Below, one piece after another: positions 44,553 through 54,110 of a DNA stretch of 64,000 bases. This DNA comes from Mytilinidion resinicola. Lineage: Eukaryota > Ascomycota > Dothideomycetes > Mytilinidiales > Mytilinidiaceae. The stretch lies in assembly GCF_010093595.1 (NCBI RefSeq), contig NW_022985451.1, forward strand, positions 323,710 through 387,709, given 5' to 3'. The position numbers and the translations under genes were made by a program. How positions within the stretch are numbered: the stretch's first letter is position 1; each line of letters opens with the position of its first letter. Below the pieces are notes generated by a model. The model saw only the letters and a list, made by a program, of their open reading frames with translations. It did no database searches and was not told where the DNA came from.

Positions 44553-44759
44553 ATGCCTCGTGGAGGAGCTTCTACGCAGCACAAATGCCCCTTGAAGGAT
44601 AAAGGTAAGGGTAATTGCAGGCCGAATAAGGTGAACGGTGTCAAAATCTGCACCGCGCATCAATGGGTTTGCAAGAACACCACAACTTGCAGTGGCAAGG
44701 GAAAGCAATACCAGCTCAAGACCGAGAACTGCAAGGCCTGTGGAGCTGCCCACCCGTAG
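44553..44759 (+). CDS. Small Cys/His-rich protein A (68 aa), possible zinc-binding protein
   Basis: A single short exon encodes 68 aa starting MPRGGASTQHKCPLKDKGKG. Cysteines lie at 12, 22, 33, 40, 46, 60 and 63 and His at 10 and 36. The arrangement C-x9-C-x10-C-x2-H-Q-x2-C and the end LKTE-x-C-x2-C recur in the protein at 63170-63433, which supports a real family. There is no signal peptide, so it is probably intracellular; the Cys/His spacing suggests metal binding rather than secreted disulfides. It is Lys-rich and basic. An AC-rich leader precedes the ATG. Function is unknown. It lies 2.4 kb from APH-like paralogue 1. Confidence 0.7.
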   Translation: MPRGGASTQHKCPLKDKGKGNCRPNKVNGVKICTAHQWVCKNTTTCSGKGKQYQLKTENCKACGAAHP

Positions 44760-45089
44760 ATTGATGTCGTGAAGGAAAGACTCTCCTGCAAATTGACGGG
44801 AGTTCTAGGATAAATTGACGCAGCTAGCCAAAAGCCATTCCAACTAGCCAAGAATCAGGACGGCTTTGAGCATTGCTAGCGGCGGACACACGATTCGGCG
44901 ATCGCACACTATTCTCTCTAGACGAAGGGCCTCCGGGAGGTCACTAACGATTACATCTTTACGACTTCAACTCTTCTCGACAGTTCAAATCAGCTGGTGT
45001 TTATCTATGTTTCTGGCGGCAAGGACGATACACTAAGAAACATGCCGGCTGGACAATAAACAATATACTCGACAAGATAGAGGAGGAGA
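44760..45089. other. Flank between the small Cys/His gene and the transposase remnant
   Basis: About 330 bp with no open frame of note. Its right part may include the 3' end of the transposon read on the minus strand. Confidence 0.35.
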
Positions 45090-46240
45090 AGTTGCACATA
45101 CATCATGGGGCGCTCACTTGAAAGTGGCGCATTAGATGGAGTTTTTTCTTGAACATTATACCCCGAGTTGAACATAACTCACAGTAATCACACACATTAA
45201 CCCAAATCATTCTCGTTAACAGCTGCTTTGGGGGCTGCCAGCAGTTCTTAATAAGGGCTAGATCTGGTGAACTGTGAACGTTGAAGTAGTACTCCAGCCC
45301 ATTCTGCTCTTTCCAAGTCTGAACAATGTTCTTCTTCCCTGTGCCATGGCCACTATCTCCATCCTCTTTTAGGATAAAGTTGTTACCCCTTTGGATCTAA
45401 GGCTTTGCAAGGGGCTCCAGGATCTGGTCCCGATAGACCTTGAGAGTTATCTTTCTATTTAAATTTGAGGGGACATCATAGAAGGAGAGAGGCGATTTGA
45501 AGTTGTATCCAACAGCTGCCCATAAATATAGCCTTTTCTGAGCATTCTTAACCTGGCGTTTGTCTTGTTCCTGAATGCAATTAGGGAAGTAGCGCTCTCC
45601 TGGTTCTCTAATAATTCGAAGCTTGCCTGTGAAGGATAAGAATTGGACGCTGAAGGATAAGAATTGGACACTGAGGTATAAGAACTGGACGCTGAAGCGT
45701 GAGAATTGGACACTGAAGCATGAGAATTGGATGCAAGAGAATAAGTGAATGTGCATTGTGGTCTAATGCCCCAATGCACCTTATCTGAGAAGCGAACTCT
45801 ATGCCAATTGCTTGGTTCTGGGTACCTCCTGAGCACATATTCTGCCCATTCCTTTTAATCCTTCCTGGTCCTTTCATTCACCCATCCTTTCCAACAGGCT
45901 ATGCACTTGTGATAGTTTATTGCCCCTAATGCACGCTGTACTGTTCGCCCAGAAACAATAGAGCTATTTAGATGCTTAATTCCAGCCTCGAAAGTAAGCT
46001 GCTCCCAGGTGAGTGCTCGTGCCTCGAAGCCTTCCTCTTGAATGATGCCCTTAAGCAGCCTTAATTCACTCTTTCCAATTAGGGCCTTCCTCCCTCTTCT
46101 CTCCTCTTTCTCTGGGTTGTTATGGTGCCTCCTTAAGTGATCTTTAAGCATGTTCCATCCTCTTGTATAGCCCGCTCCAAAATGGCGAAAGACAGCCTCA
46201 TTTTCGCCTGTGACTCCCTTTGCCTTGTTGTAGGAAACAG
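45090..46240 (-). pseudogene. Dead Tc1/mariner-type DDE transposase
   Basis: Read on the minus strand, fragments follow the order of a fungal Tc1/mariner transposase: the helix-turn-helix part (RRGRKALIGKSELRLLKGII, LTWEQLTFEAG, GRTVQRALGAI), then NWHRVRFSDKVHWG (first catalytic Asp, about 45770-45810), KLRIIREPGERYFPNCIQ, WAAVGYNFKSPLSFYDVP, YRDQILEPLAKP, KEDGDSGHGTG (second Asp, about 45330-45370) and HSSPDLALIKNCW (about 45240-45277). In the last motif the expected catalytic Glu (PIEN) is Lys. Frames change and stops interrupt the gene, and a 21-bp tandem repeat has expanded in its middle. It cannot be active. Terminal inverted repeats were not identified. Confidence 0.85.
45635..45736. 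repeat. 21-bp tandem repeat inside the transposase remnant
   Basis: About five units of the type GATAAGAATTGGACGCTGAAG with minor differences. It replaces the expected join between the WGIRPQ and GKLRII parts of the transposase and shifts the reading frame. It is open in all three minus frames, which produces spurious long ORFs. Confidence 0.9.
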
Positions 46241-46416
46241 CCCCTTAGACGTGGGCCTTGGTAGGCGTCTCAAAATTAGGTGGGCCAGGTGGGCTAGACA
46301 TGAGTGAATGTAGCTGGTAGTTGAGTAGTGGTTGGTATAGGGCCGGGCCAAAATTTGGTGGAGGGAAGATGCCTAGCGCAACGCTTAGGTGTACGCGTTT
46401 TTCTGTCAGCCGCGTG

Positions 46417-46478
46417 GGAGGTTGCGGTTGCGTAGGCGCTTTCATCACTTCAATTTCAAAAATTTACTGTTACAGTAT
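46417..46478 (+). repeat. Fragmentary second copy of the oxygenase gene tail
   Basis: The stretch GGAGGTTGCGGTTGCGTA and the following 40 bp (TCATCAC..., TTACTGTTA) match 40373-40436, which covers the last codons (EVAVA), the stop and the start of the 3' UTR of the 2OG oxygenase. The copy has small insertions and substitutions. Confidence 0.6.
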
Positions 46479-46517
46479 CAACTTCGTATTCGAAGCTTTC
46501 TAAAACCATTAATGTGC

Positions 46518-46552
46518 GTCCCTGCGTAGCGAGAAACCCTGCGTGGCGAGAA
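46518..46552. repeat. Dispersed short repeat, copy 1
   Basis: Two 17-bp units CCCTGCGTRGCGAGAAA in tandem. The reverse complement of 59096-59130 matches this 35-bp segment at most positions. It probably marks related mobile or satellite DNA at the two ends of the repeat-rich region. Confidence 0.65.
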
Positions 46553-47115
46553 AATCAGACTCTGTGCACACATTAATATTTCCTACAGTTCTGTATAAGT
46601 CGTGTACTATGCCCACTGTTGAACATTCATAACACCTCCCACCTGAAAATTACGTTCACATCGTCGCCTTCGCGTCTGTTATAAAAAGGCGTTATCCGAG
46701 CCTTAGAACCTCACTACCATGTTAGGAAGTCGTTATCGGCCTTGTGGCTGCTATCGCACGGCAAATTCATGCTAGGTCGCCACGTCGATCGGTACCTCCA
46801 AATGAAGCGACCACCAATGGCGGTTAGTGCGAGATAGTTCCGTGATAATCAAGTAGTTAAGGCCTCTGACCTGTGGTTGTGCGAAGTCTCGCTTTATCTT
46901 GCTGACCCTCGGAATATATAAAAATCCGACTCCGGAGCAGTATTCATAGGACTGGTGACCGCTACGCACACTTCATCTCCTATCCCTTCGCACGCTGATT
47001 TACGTCCACAGTTATCGATAAGGATTCGGCCAATTAGAGGCTCCGAATTAGGCCCCCGTGATGAGGCCTACACCCGGCTGAGGCAATTCAAATACGTGTA
47101 GCAGCTATATACAAG

Positions 47116-47451
47116 CTAGTCTATAGAGTTAAGCTTGGCCATATAATCCTTCCATCCCGTGCAAATAGAAGTAGCTGAGCCCTTGGACGGCCGGTGATCC
47201 TTGGCGTACTCGTTCGTCCAGCGCACCATCTTCTCTACCATTTCATCGGTAAAGAATAGGCGGAATAGGGCCACAGGATCATGCTGATCAAGACCTGGAG
47301 GTATATTGGGGGTGCCGGGCGCGTCGTAGTTGTTGATTTGTAGTGGCTCGAATGCAGGCAGCGGCGTAGGCTTGGGGTAGGGAAGTTTGGGGTGTTTGTA
47401 AGGCTTCGGGTCCTTCTGCACGTAGTCGACATTATTAGATGTCCGTGGCAT
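47116..47451 (-). CDS. piggyBac-transposase-derived N-terminal fragment (111 aa)
   Basis: A single open frame with a true ATG, intact from start to stop. The part DPVALFRLFFTDEMVEKMVRWTNEYA corresponds to the start of the piggyBac DDE domain (DDE_Tnp_1_7), preceded by a Pro-rich stretch (KLPYPKPTPLPAFEPLQI) as in fungal piggyBac-like proteins. The product ends at ICTGWKDYMAKLNSID, long before the catalytic Asp residues, so it cannot transpose. It is either a truncated remnant that happens to remain open or a short co-opted protein. No partner fragment was found downstream. Confidence 0.6.
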   Translation of the reverse strand: MPRTSNNVDYVQKDPKPYKHPKLPYPKPTPLPAFEPLQINNYDAPGTPNIPPGLDQHDPVALFRLFFTDEMVEKMVRWTNEYAKDHRPSKGSATSICTGWKDYMAKLNSID

Positions 47452-47948
47452 TGTAGAGTATTTGATTGTGGATAATAACTAGCTATTTGGCTTGTTTACG
47501 TGCTGGCGCGTACGTTGGGGCACGGGCTTGGCGTGCGAAGGGATACACGACCGCCACCTTTTCACCAGTAAGCGGAAGCCTTGGCACCACACCTTATGTA
47601 TCCGGCACCATTAGTCTAGGCACGTGATTTGCCACGGTACAAGAAGGTACACAGCTTGAGCTGACAAGGGTATAGCCGGTGCGGGAACGGTGGCAACGTC
47701 GAGTGCTAAACCATTCTCACCACCGTATAAAGTTGCTGATTAAGCGCTATTGCTATGTCACGTGATGTGAAGATGCTAAAGCTCAGCCGCGTTGCTGCCT
47801 GGCCCAACATCTGCAACTTCCATAGGGTGTTATTCTATGAATTTTCCAGCCAGCACAAGTCATAGTCCTTTGACTGCTCAACCTATGCACGTCCTGCTTA
47901 CGTCTATTGCAATTATTTCCTTGCCTAGAGCCCTCCAGCAATCCTCTC
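47452..47948. promoter_or_regulatory. Intergenic region before the HET-domain gene
   Basis: About 500 bp between divergent genes. An upstream TTG-initiated frame extension (47907-47948) is in frame with the HET protein but lacks an ATG. No repeats were seen. Confidence 0.4.
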
Positions 47949-50385
47949 ATGCGTCTTTTGCAGCTTAACGATGCCGGGGAATTCAGCCTGGTCGAATATG
48001 TCGGGAAGAATATTCCACCTTACGCTGTTCTTTCACACAGATGGGGAGCGGATGACGAGGAGGTCACTTTTAAAGACATAGTGAAAGGTACAGGCAAGAG
48101 CAAAGCTGGCTATACAAAGATCCAATTTTGTTGGAAACAAGCTGCCAGGAACGACCTCCAACACTTCTGGATAGACACCTGCTGCATTGACAAGTCAAGC
48201 AGCGCTGAGCTTTCAGAAGCCATCAACTCCATGTTTTGCTGGTACCAGGATGCAGCAAGATGCTACGTGTATCTGCCTGATGTTTCAGACAGCCCTCCTA
48301 ATGAAGATGGCAAATCCTCTCAGAGATGGAAACCATCATTTAAAAAAAGCAAATGGTTTAGTCGTGGCTGGACACTTCAAGAGCTTATTGCCCCGGCATC
48401 CGTTGAGTTCTTCTCCAAGCAGGGAACACGGCTTGGCGACAAGCGATCACTAGAACAATCTCTCCATGAGATAACAGGAATCGCCATTCAAGCCCTTCGA
48501 GGAAGCCCTATGTCTTGTTTTACGACGGATGAGCGCATGTCATGGGCTGCAAGACGAGAAACAAAACGCGAAGAGGATGCGGCATATTCTCTGCTATGCA
48601 TTTTCAACATCCACATGCCACTTATATACGGCGAAGGACAGAAGAAAGCGTTAATTCGGCTGCGGAAGGAGATTGAAGAGCCTTTAAAGGACCAACCGCC
48701 TGCTAAGCCCCCCCCGTCCTTAACCGTCCCCTTCCGGCGGGATGCCGACTTCATCAGCCGCGACAGCCTCAACCAGGTACGCCAGATCTGCGCCAGGCCG
48801 GCAGCTCGCGCGGCACTTGTCGGACTTGGAGGCGTTGGGTGAGTGCTGTACCTCACAAGCGTAACGCCAACGCTAATAGCCTGCACAGGAAGTCCCAGAT
48901 CGCCATCGAATATGCCTACCAGGTGCGAGACGAGTCGCCGACAACGTGGGTGTTTTGGGTGCATGCAAGCACACGAGCGAGGTTCGAGGAAGGCTATCGT
49001 AGAATTGTTCAAGCGACGAGGATGGATGGGTGGGACAACCCCAAAGCAGACGTCCTCCAGCTCGTCCGAAGCTGGCTATGCGACGAGTCGAACGGGCGGT
49101 GGGTGATGGTTGTCGACAACGCTGATGATTCAACCGTCTTCTTCCCTCTACTCGGCAGGGCGAAAGCGGCGGGAGTTGGCAATCCGGCTCAAGCAGCAGA
49201 GCCGCTGTCAGACTTCCTACCGCAATCGCCAAATGGGTCCATCCTCATCACCTCTCGGAGCCGAGATGTGGCGCACAGACTAATGGGACGCGGAGATTGC
49301 CTCGTGGAGGTCAAGCCGATGGACAAGGGCGAAGCACTAGCTCTTCTCCAGGTGAAGCTCAGCTTCAATGCGAACGAGCACAACGCGATCGAACTACTTC
49401 AAGCCCTCGACCACATGCCCCTTGCCATCACGCAGGCGGCGGCTTATATTGAACAGAGAGCGCCGCGTATGACCATCTCGCGATACATAGACGAAGTTCG
49501 CAGAAACGACTATGACCGAGCCCGTCTGCTTACGAAGGACGTAGGAGACGATCGCAGGGACGGCAGAGCGTCTAACTCCATCATTGCCACCTGGCAGATC
49601 TCGTTCGCACACATCCGGAAGGAGATGCCCACAGCGGCCCGGCTGCTGTCTTTGATGAGCCTTTTCGACAGGCAGGCTATCCCGGAGTCGCTTCTTTATG
49701 GTCGATATCGGCAAGAAGATGATGCAGAGGCCCACTTTGAAGACGATATCTACATATTAACCAGCTATTCGCTAGTTGAGATAAGCGTAGACGGGAGCGA
49801 ATTTAAGATGCATCGGTTAGTGCAGTTCTCGATAAAGAAATGGCTAGAGCTGTACAACGAACTAGAGAGCTGGAAGAAAGTGTACGTAACACTCATGGAC
49901 GATAACTACCCAGTGGGACGGCACGAGAACTGGACGGTATGTCAAGCGCTGTTTCCGCATGCTCAGTCAGCAGTAGGGTGCCGGCCGACTGATATAGAGG
50001 CGCTAAAGGCGTGGGCATCAGCACTTTTCAAGGCTGCGTGGTATGCTAGCGAGATGGGACAATACAACGCAGCGAAGGAGATGGGTGATAGTGCTTTACA
50101 GGCAAGAGAAGCTATCCTAGGAGCGGAGCACCTAGACACGCTAAATAGCGTGAATAGTCTTGGCTTAGTATTATCATGGCAAGGCAAGTATAAAGAGGCC
50201 GAAGCGATGCATCAACGTGCGCTAGAAACAAAAGACAGGGTGATTGGAGCGGAGCATCCTTCCACGCTGACCAGCATGGCCAACCTGGCGTCGACGTACA
50301 GCAATCAAGGGCGGTGGAACGAGGCCGAAGAGCTGTTTGTGCAAGTGATGGAGACGAGCTCGAGGGTGCTTGGGGCCGAGCATCC
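47949..50385 (+). CDS. HET-domain NLR: HET - NB-ARC - TPR, 3' end lost in assembly gap
   Basis: Exon 1 is 47949-48838 and exon 2 is 48889 into the gap. The ATG at 47949 gives the standard HET opening MRLLQLNDAGEF, followed by PPYAVLSHRWG, HFWIDTCCIDK, WYQDAARCYVYL and WFSRGWTLQELIAP (about residues 1-160). The NB-ARC part has its P-loop split by the 50-nt intron (GLGGVGKSQIAIEYAY, about 293), WVMVVDNADD (Walker B), GSILITSRSRDVAH, MPLAITQAAAYIEQ and MHRLVQFSIKKW (MHD equivalent). TPR units of about 42 aa begin near 50050 (TLNSVNSLGLVLSWQGKYKEAEAMHQRALE) and run into the Ns. Such receptors trigger heterokaryon incompatibility or other non-self cell death. Stop codon and repeat number are unknown. 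Confidence 0.93.
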
Positions 50386-50860
50386 NNNNNNNNNNNNNNN
50401 NNNNNNNNNNNNNNNNNNNNNNNNNNNNNNNNNNNNNNNNNNNNNNNNNNNNNNNNNNNNNNNNNNNNNNNNNNNNNNNNNNNNNNNNNNNNNNNNNNNN
50501 NNNNNNNNNNNNNNNNNNNNNNNNNNNNNNNNNNNNNNNNNNNNNNNNNNNNNNNNNNNNNNNNNNNNNNNNNNNNNNNNNNNNNNNNNNNNNNNNNNNN
50601 NNNNNNNNNNNNNNNNNNNNNNNNNNNNNNNNNNNNNNNNNNNNNNNNNNNNNNNNNNNNNNNNNNNNNNNNNNNNNNNNNNNNNNNNNNNNNNNNNNNN
50701 NNNNNNNNNNNNNNNNNNNNNNNNNNNNNNNNNNNNNNNNNNNNNNNNNNNNNNNNNNNNNNNNNNNNNNNNNNNNNNNNNNNNNNNNNNNNNNNNNNNN
50801 NNNNNNNNNNNNNNNNNNNNNNNNNNNNNNNNNNNNNNNNNNNNNNNNNNNNNNNNNNNN
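50386..50860. other. Assembly gap (475 N)
   Basis: An undetermined run begins exactly inside the TPR repeats of the NLR gene and ends at a copy of a 96-bp inverted repeat. Near-identical repeats on both sides are the likely reason that assembly failed. The stated length may be an estimate. Confidence 0.98.
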
Positions 50861-50956
50861 TGAGATTTCAGCTGGGTTCTCTACAGCTGATGTTCGGAGA
50901 GTAGCTTTCTGGCATATGAGTTGTTGATCCTAGGTTGTAGTGCTGCAACCTGAGTA
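50861..50956 (-). repeat. 96-bp inverted repeat, copy adjoining the gap
   Basis: Exact reverse complement of 52943-53038 over 96 bp. It begins immediately after the Ns, so the match may extend into the gap. Its outer end reads GCAACCTGAGTA. Confidence 0.95.
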
Positions 50957-51066
50957 AAGGTGCGTTCAGCTACAGAAGCAGGTTCTTGGCCCTCAGCATC
51001 CTAGCACAGAGTCTTCGCTTGAAGCTCTAAATAAGTGGCAGATGGAGATTAGAGATTAGATTTTAA

Positions 51067-51827
51067 GGCCAGTGCTATGTGTCCGACCCCTTTTTGCTAC
51101 CTGTACGATGTCCTTTTGCTACGCGTACGACCTCCCCCCTGTAACCACTTTACCGCGTTATTATTGGCTCGCTTATCGGGCCGACTACTCCGGAGCAAAG
51201 ATGAAGTCGCTTAGTAAGAACTTAACATCAGGATGTCCTACAAAGAAGTGACGTACGAATATCGAGGCAGACCTTGAGCAAAATATTACGCAGCTAGAAG
51301 CGCAGGTACGGGATTTACAGCCTGTTGCAGGAAGTACAGTGCAGTCAACAGGCCCGCAGCAGCCTCCTGAGGCAGCTCGTGAGGCGGCTGATGAGGAATT
51401 TAATGAGTACGCAGAGGAGCTTGTAGATAAGGATTTTATGTAGGTGCTTGTAGGCCAGGTGCGATGGAGAGAAGGCCTATATATAGTGCGAAATTGAGGG
51501 TTTGGGCATACTCCTAGGCACGTAGGTACTGTATAATATGTAGCTTAAGTAAATGCATGCCTCAGCCGTATATAAAGCTATATATGAAGCTATATGTGAA
51601 GCTATACGTGAAGCTATACAAAACGGTAAGTCTACACAAAACGGAAAGGATGCACGGAACGGAAAGGATGCACGTGCAGATGCACGTAAGAGTGAATGCC
51701 CGGAGGAAGCTCCGAGCCCTCCGAGCCAATCAGAACGCGGTGAAGGGGCTACAGGGGAGGGGGTCGTACACGTAGAAATACGGCATCGGATGTGTAGCAA
51801 AAAGGGGTCGGACATATAGCACTGGCC
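51067..51827. mobile_element. 761-bp TIR element with about 75-bp imperfect terminal inverted repeats
   Basis: The left end GGCCAGTGCTATGTGTCCGA and the reverse complement of the right end match closely for about 35 bp (GGCCAGTGCTATrTGTCCGACCC...), then more weakly to about 75 bp. Inside, 51200-51440 encodes a degenerate coiled-coil-like stretch (ADLEQNITQLEAQVRDLQ) and 51553-51819 a short open frame made of tandem repeats (GAAGCTATAYRTG units near 51577-51620, and GGAAAGGATGCACG units near 51640-51680). No transposase is visible. TTTAA occurs close to both ends but not at a matching offset, so the target duplication is unresolved. Confidence 0.75.
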
Positions 51828-51903
51828 GACTTTAATCTTAATTTTATCTTGTAAAAGCAAGCTAGTGCAAACACGGAACTAATTAAGCTGCGTCAGCACG
51901 CCT

Positions 51904-53537
51904 ATGCAATATGTAATGGTAATAAAAATAAAAAACACGATGCAGTCGTCCCAACAAGCCGTTGGAAATCGAAGCCAAAGGGAGTCCCAATGGGCTCCTC
52001 AAGGCACTCAGAGCAATCGTACGCAATCACAAAGCCCTCCGGGCAGTGGCGGTGGTGTCGCAGTAGGTCAAATCTTTCCCGCGACCCCTAACCTTAGATT
52101 GCACTCGCAACAACAACAACAACAACACCCACAACAACACCCACAACAACAATACAACCAAAAGCCCCTCCTCGACACGTACGGAAGCGTCGTAAGCGCA
52201 CTCAACGAAGTACAACAAATACAAAGCGCCCTACGGAGTCAGCCCCTTGATGCCATTAGCATGGATTTCCTCCAGGCCATAGTCGCGTGCATCAACAACG
52301 CGTTCTTCGGACTCACGGATGCCAAGGAAGGACTCCACTGTATACAAAGAACCATGGACGAACGGAAGGACGCGCCATGGGAGGAACTGATGAAGGAGAT
52401 GAAGGACACAAGGAAGAGCATTAGCGAGCTGAAAGCTCAAGGAAACAAGACATACGCAGCTGCAGCAGCGAAGGCCCCGATGGCAATGCAAATCGGGCAA
52501 GCTATACGAATTGGACAGGACGCGAGAATCGGACAGGATGCAACAAACAACCTCCACGAAATCAACATCCACATCGAAAACGACGCCCAGCGAGCGGCTA
52601 ACGCGACACACACGAACGACCATATCACAAAAAAGCTACAAGCGGCGGGAGAGCCGGAAACCACAAAGATTAGTGGCATTAGGAAGCTACAAAGTAGTAA
52701 TATCAAGGCAATTGTCGCGGATAAGCTATCGAAAGACGCCCTCCTAAAGAAGAAGGATTAGGTTCTTGTCCTAGGCTCCTCCGCCACTATACGCACGCCT
52801 ACAGTGCTTATTAAAGTACACGGCGTGCCTAAGGAGATGGACCTCGACAACCCGAGTCTACGGAAGGATGTAATGGAAAACAACGCAACCCATAACCCAG
52901 GACTCACAATCAACAAGATCATATAGAAGAACAAGGCAGCTATACTCAGGTTGCAGCACTACAACCTAGGATCAACAACTCATATGCCAGAAAGCTACTC
53001 TCCGAACATCAGCTGTAGAGAACCCAGCTGAAATCTCAGCTGTAGAGAACCGAGCTGAAGCCTCAGCTGTGCAGGGCTCATCTGAACTTACTAGCGCGCC
53101 ACCCTGGGGGTGGCCCCCTTCCTTCCCCTAGTATATATACAACTAGCTAGACGTCTATAGAAATCAGAGTTCACATCAATTTCAACCTGAGTGCTATTGC
53201 CGCGGCGCGGGCAAACCCAGCACGGCGTGCAAGCTCGGCCATCGTAGGCGTACGAACAGAAGCAATGGCGAACAACGCCATTAACAACGGCATCGCTTGG
53301 GGAGGCTATGTACTCGACGCCTTAAGGTACAAGGCAGGATTTGCAGCCACGCAGTGCTTCAACTGCCAAGGCTACAGGCACGTCGCGAGGTACTGCAAAA
53401 AGAACGTCAAATGCGCAGTGTGCGCAGGCGAGCACAACACGAGAGTGTGCCCGGACAAGACCATCAAGAAATGCGCAAACTGCAACAGAAACCACCCGTT
53501 ATACAGTGCCGAATGCACTGTTCGAAAGGGGGCCTAG
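51904..53537 (+). pseudogene. ORF1 (Gag-like, CCHC zinc knuckles) of a Tad-like LINE, interrupted
   Basis: The open part 51904-52761 encodes a Gln-rich N-terminus (HSQQQQQQHPQQHPQQQ), helical segments and KTYAAAAAKAP, as in Tad-clade Gag-like proteins. An ATG at 51940 is an alternative start. A TAG at 52759 stands where Trp or another sense codon would keep the frame, since the sequence continues sensibly (VLVLGSSATIRTPTVLIKVH) up to about 52945. About 240 bp of foreign sequence then intervenes. Gag resumes with LSAIAAARANPARRASSAIV and ends in zinc knuckles: CFNCQGYRHVARYC, CAVCAGEHNTRVC and CANCNRNHPLYSAEC (53355-53520). It is not RIP-mutated to any degree like its downstream partner. Confidence 0.82.
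52943..53185. repeat. Insertion in LINE ORF1 carrying the second 96-bp inverted repeat copy
   Basis: The first 96 bp are the reverse complement of 50861-50956. They continue into a 27-bp near-tandem repeat (CAGCTGTAGAGAACCsAGCT twice, about 53010-53065), then a GC-rich piece and a TATA-like segment (about 53130-53150). The insertion begins near CTCAGGTTG and ends near CAACCTGAG, a 9-bp inverted pair. It splits the Gag-like coding sequence. Confidence 0.7.
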
Positions 53538-54110
53538 CAAAGGGCCCTTAATAAGAAATGGACAACACCACGCTAATACGCCGCAGAGCGCAACGAACTA
53601 TATATGTTCCAAGCGCAGTCACACAATAAACAACAGCATGCAAGGAAGATAGCTCTAAAGAAGAGGGTGCAACATACAGGGGAGTTCGAGATATAAGCAG
53701 AGGAGCCCTCCTCTATAGACTCTATGGCATCCACGGCTTCTACTGTACCTGCACCCTTAAAGAGACCCGGACCTGGGCGGCCGAAGAAGGTGCTCCGAAG
53801 GAGGTGCTCACAGCGGACAAGGACCAGCCCGCCATCAACAAGGCATTTAGAATCGGAAGTGGAACGCAGCCCGCCCAATTTACGCAACCCAACCGATTAG
53901 CTACGCTGCCGGAAGCATTATTACAGCTAGCTATATAAACCACGTACGGCGGAGGCGATTGGCTAACATCAAGCGGAGAGGTTCAAATACCATTATTATA
54001 AGACGACCTAGCCAACTAACAGATCCACGCTGAGCAAAGGACCCAGGTAGACAACGGGCAAGCCAAGAAACAACAAGAGGACACCGAGATAAGCCAATAT
54101 TAGAACGACC

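Larger units (their letters stand above)
46241..47115. other. Repeat-rich intergenic region
   Basis: Contains a 60-bp segment (46417-46478) similar to the 3' end of the oxygenase at 40373-40436, and a 17-bp tandem motif (46518-46552) that recurs inverted at 59096-59130. The rest (46560-47115) has no recognisable gene. Confidence 0.4.

Noticed and set aside
45397..45877. ORFs of 119, 125 and 89 codons with 7-residue repeats (NSHAS, FSVQF)
   Set aside because: These are the 21-bp tandem repeat read in three frames inside a dead transposase, not a repeat protein gene.
50314..50927. ORFs running through the N gap
   Set aside because: They consist mostly of undetermined residues and have no meaning.
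51560..51700. Regular short repeats as a possible CRISPR-like array
   Set aside because: Units are directly tandem with no unique spacers and the host is a fungus; ordinary minisatellite.
51553..51819. 88-codon frame in the TIR element as a possible effector gene
   Set aside because: Its sequence is produced by short tandem repeats and its end lies in the terminal inverted repeat.
53975..54010. GGTTCAAATACC as a tRNA B-box
   Set aside because: No A-box or cloverleaf could be placed around it, and it lies within LINE-derived sequence.
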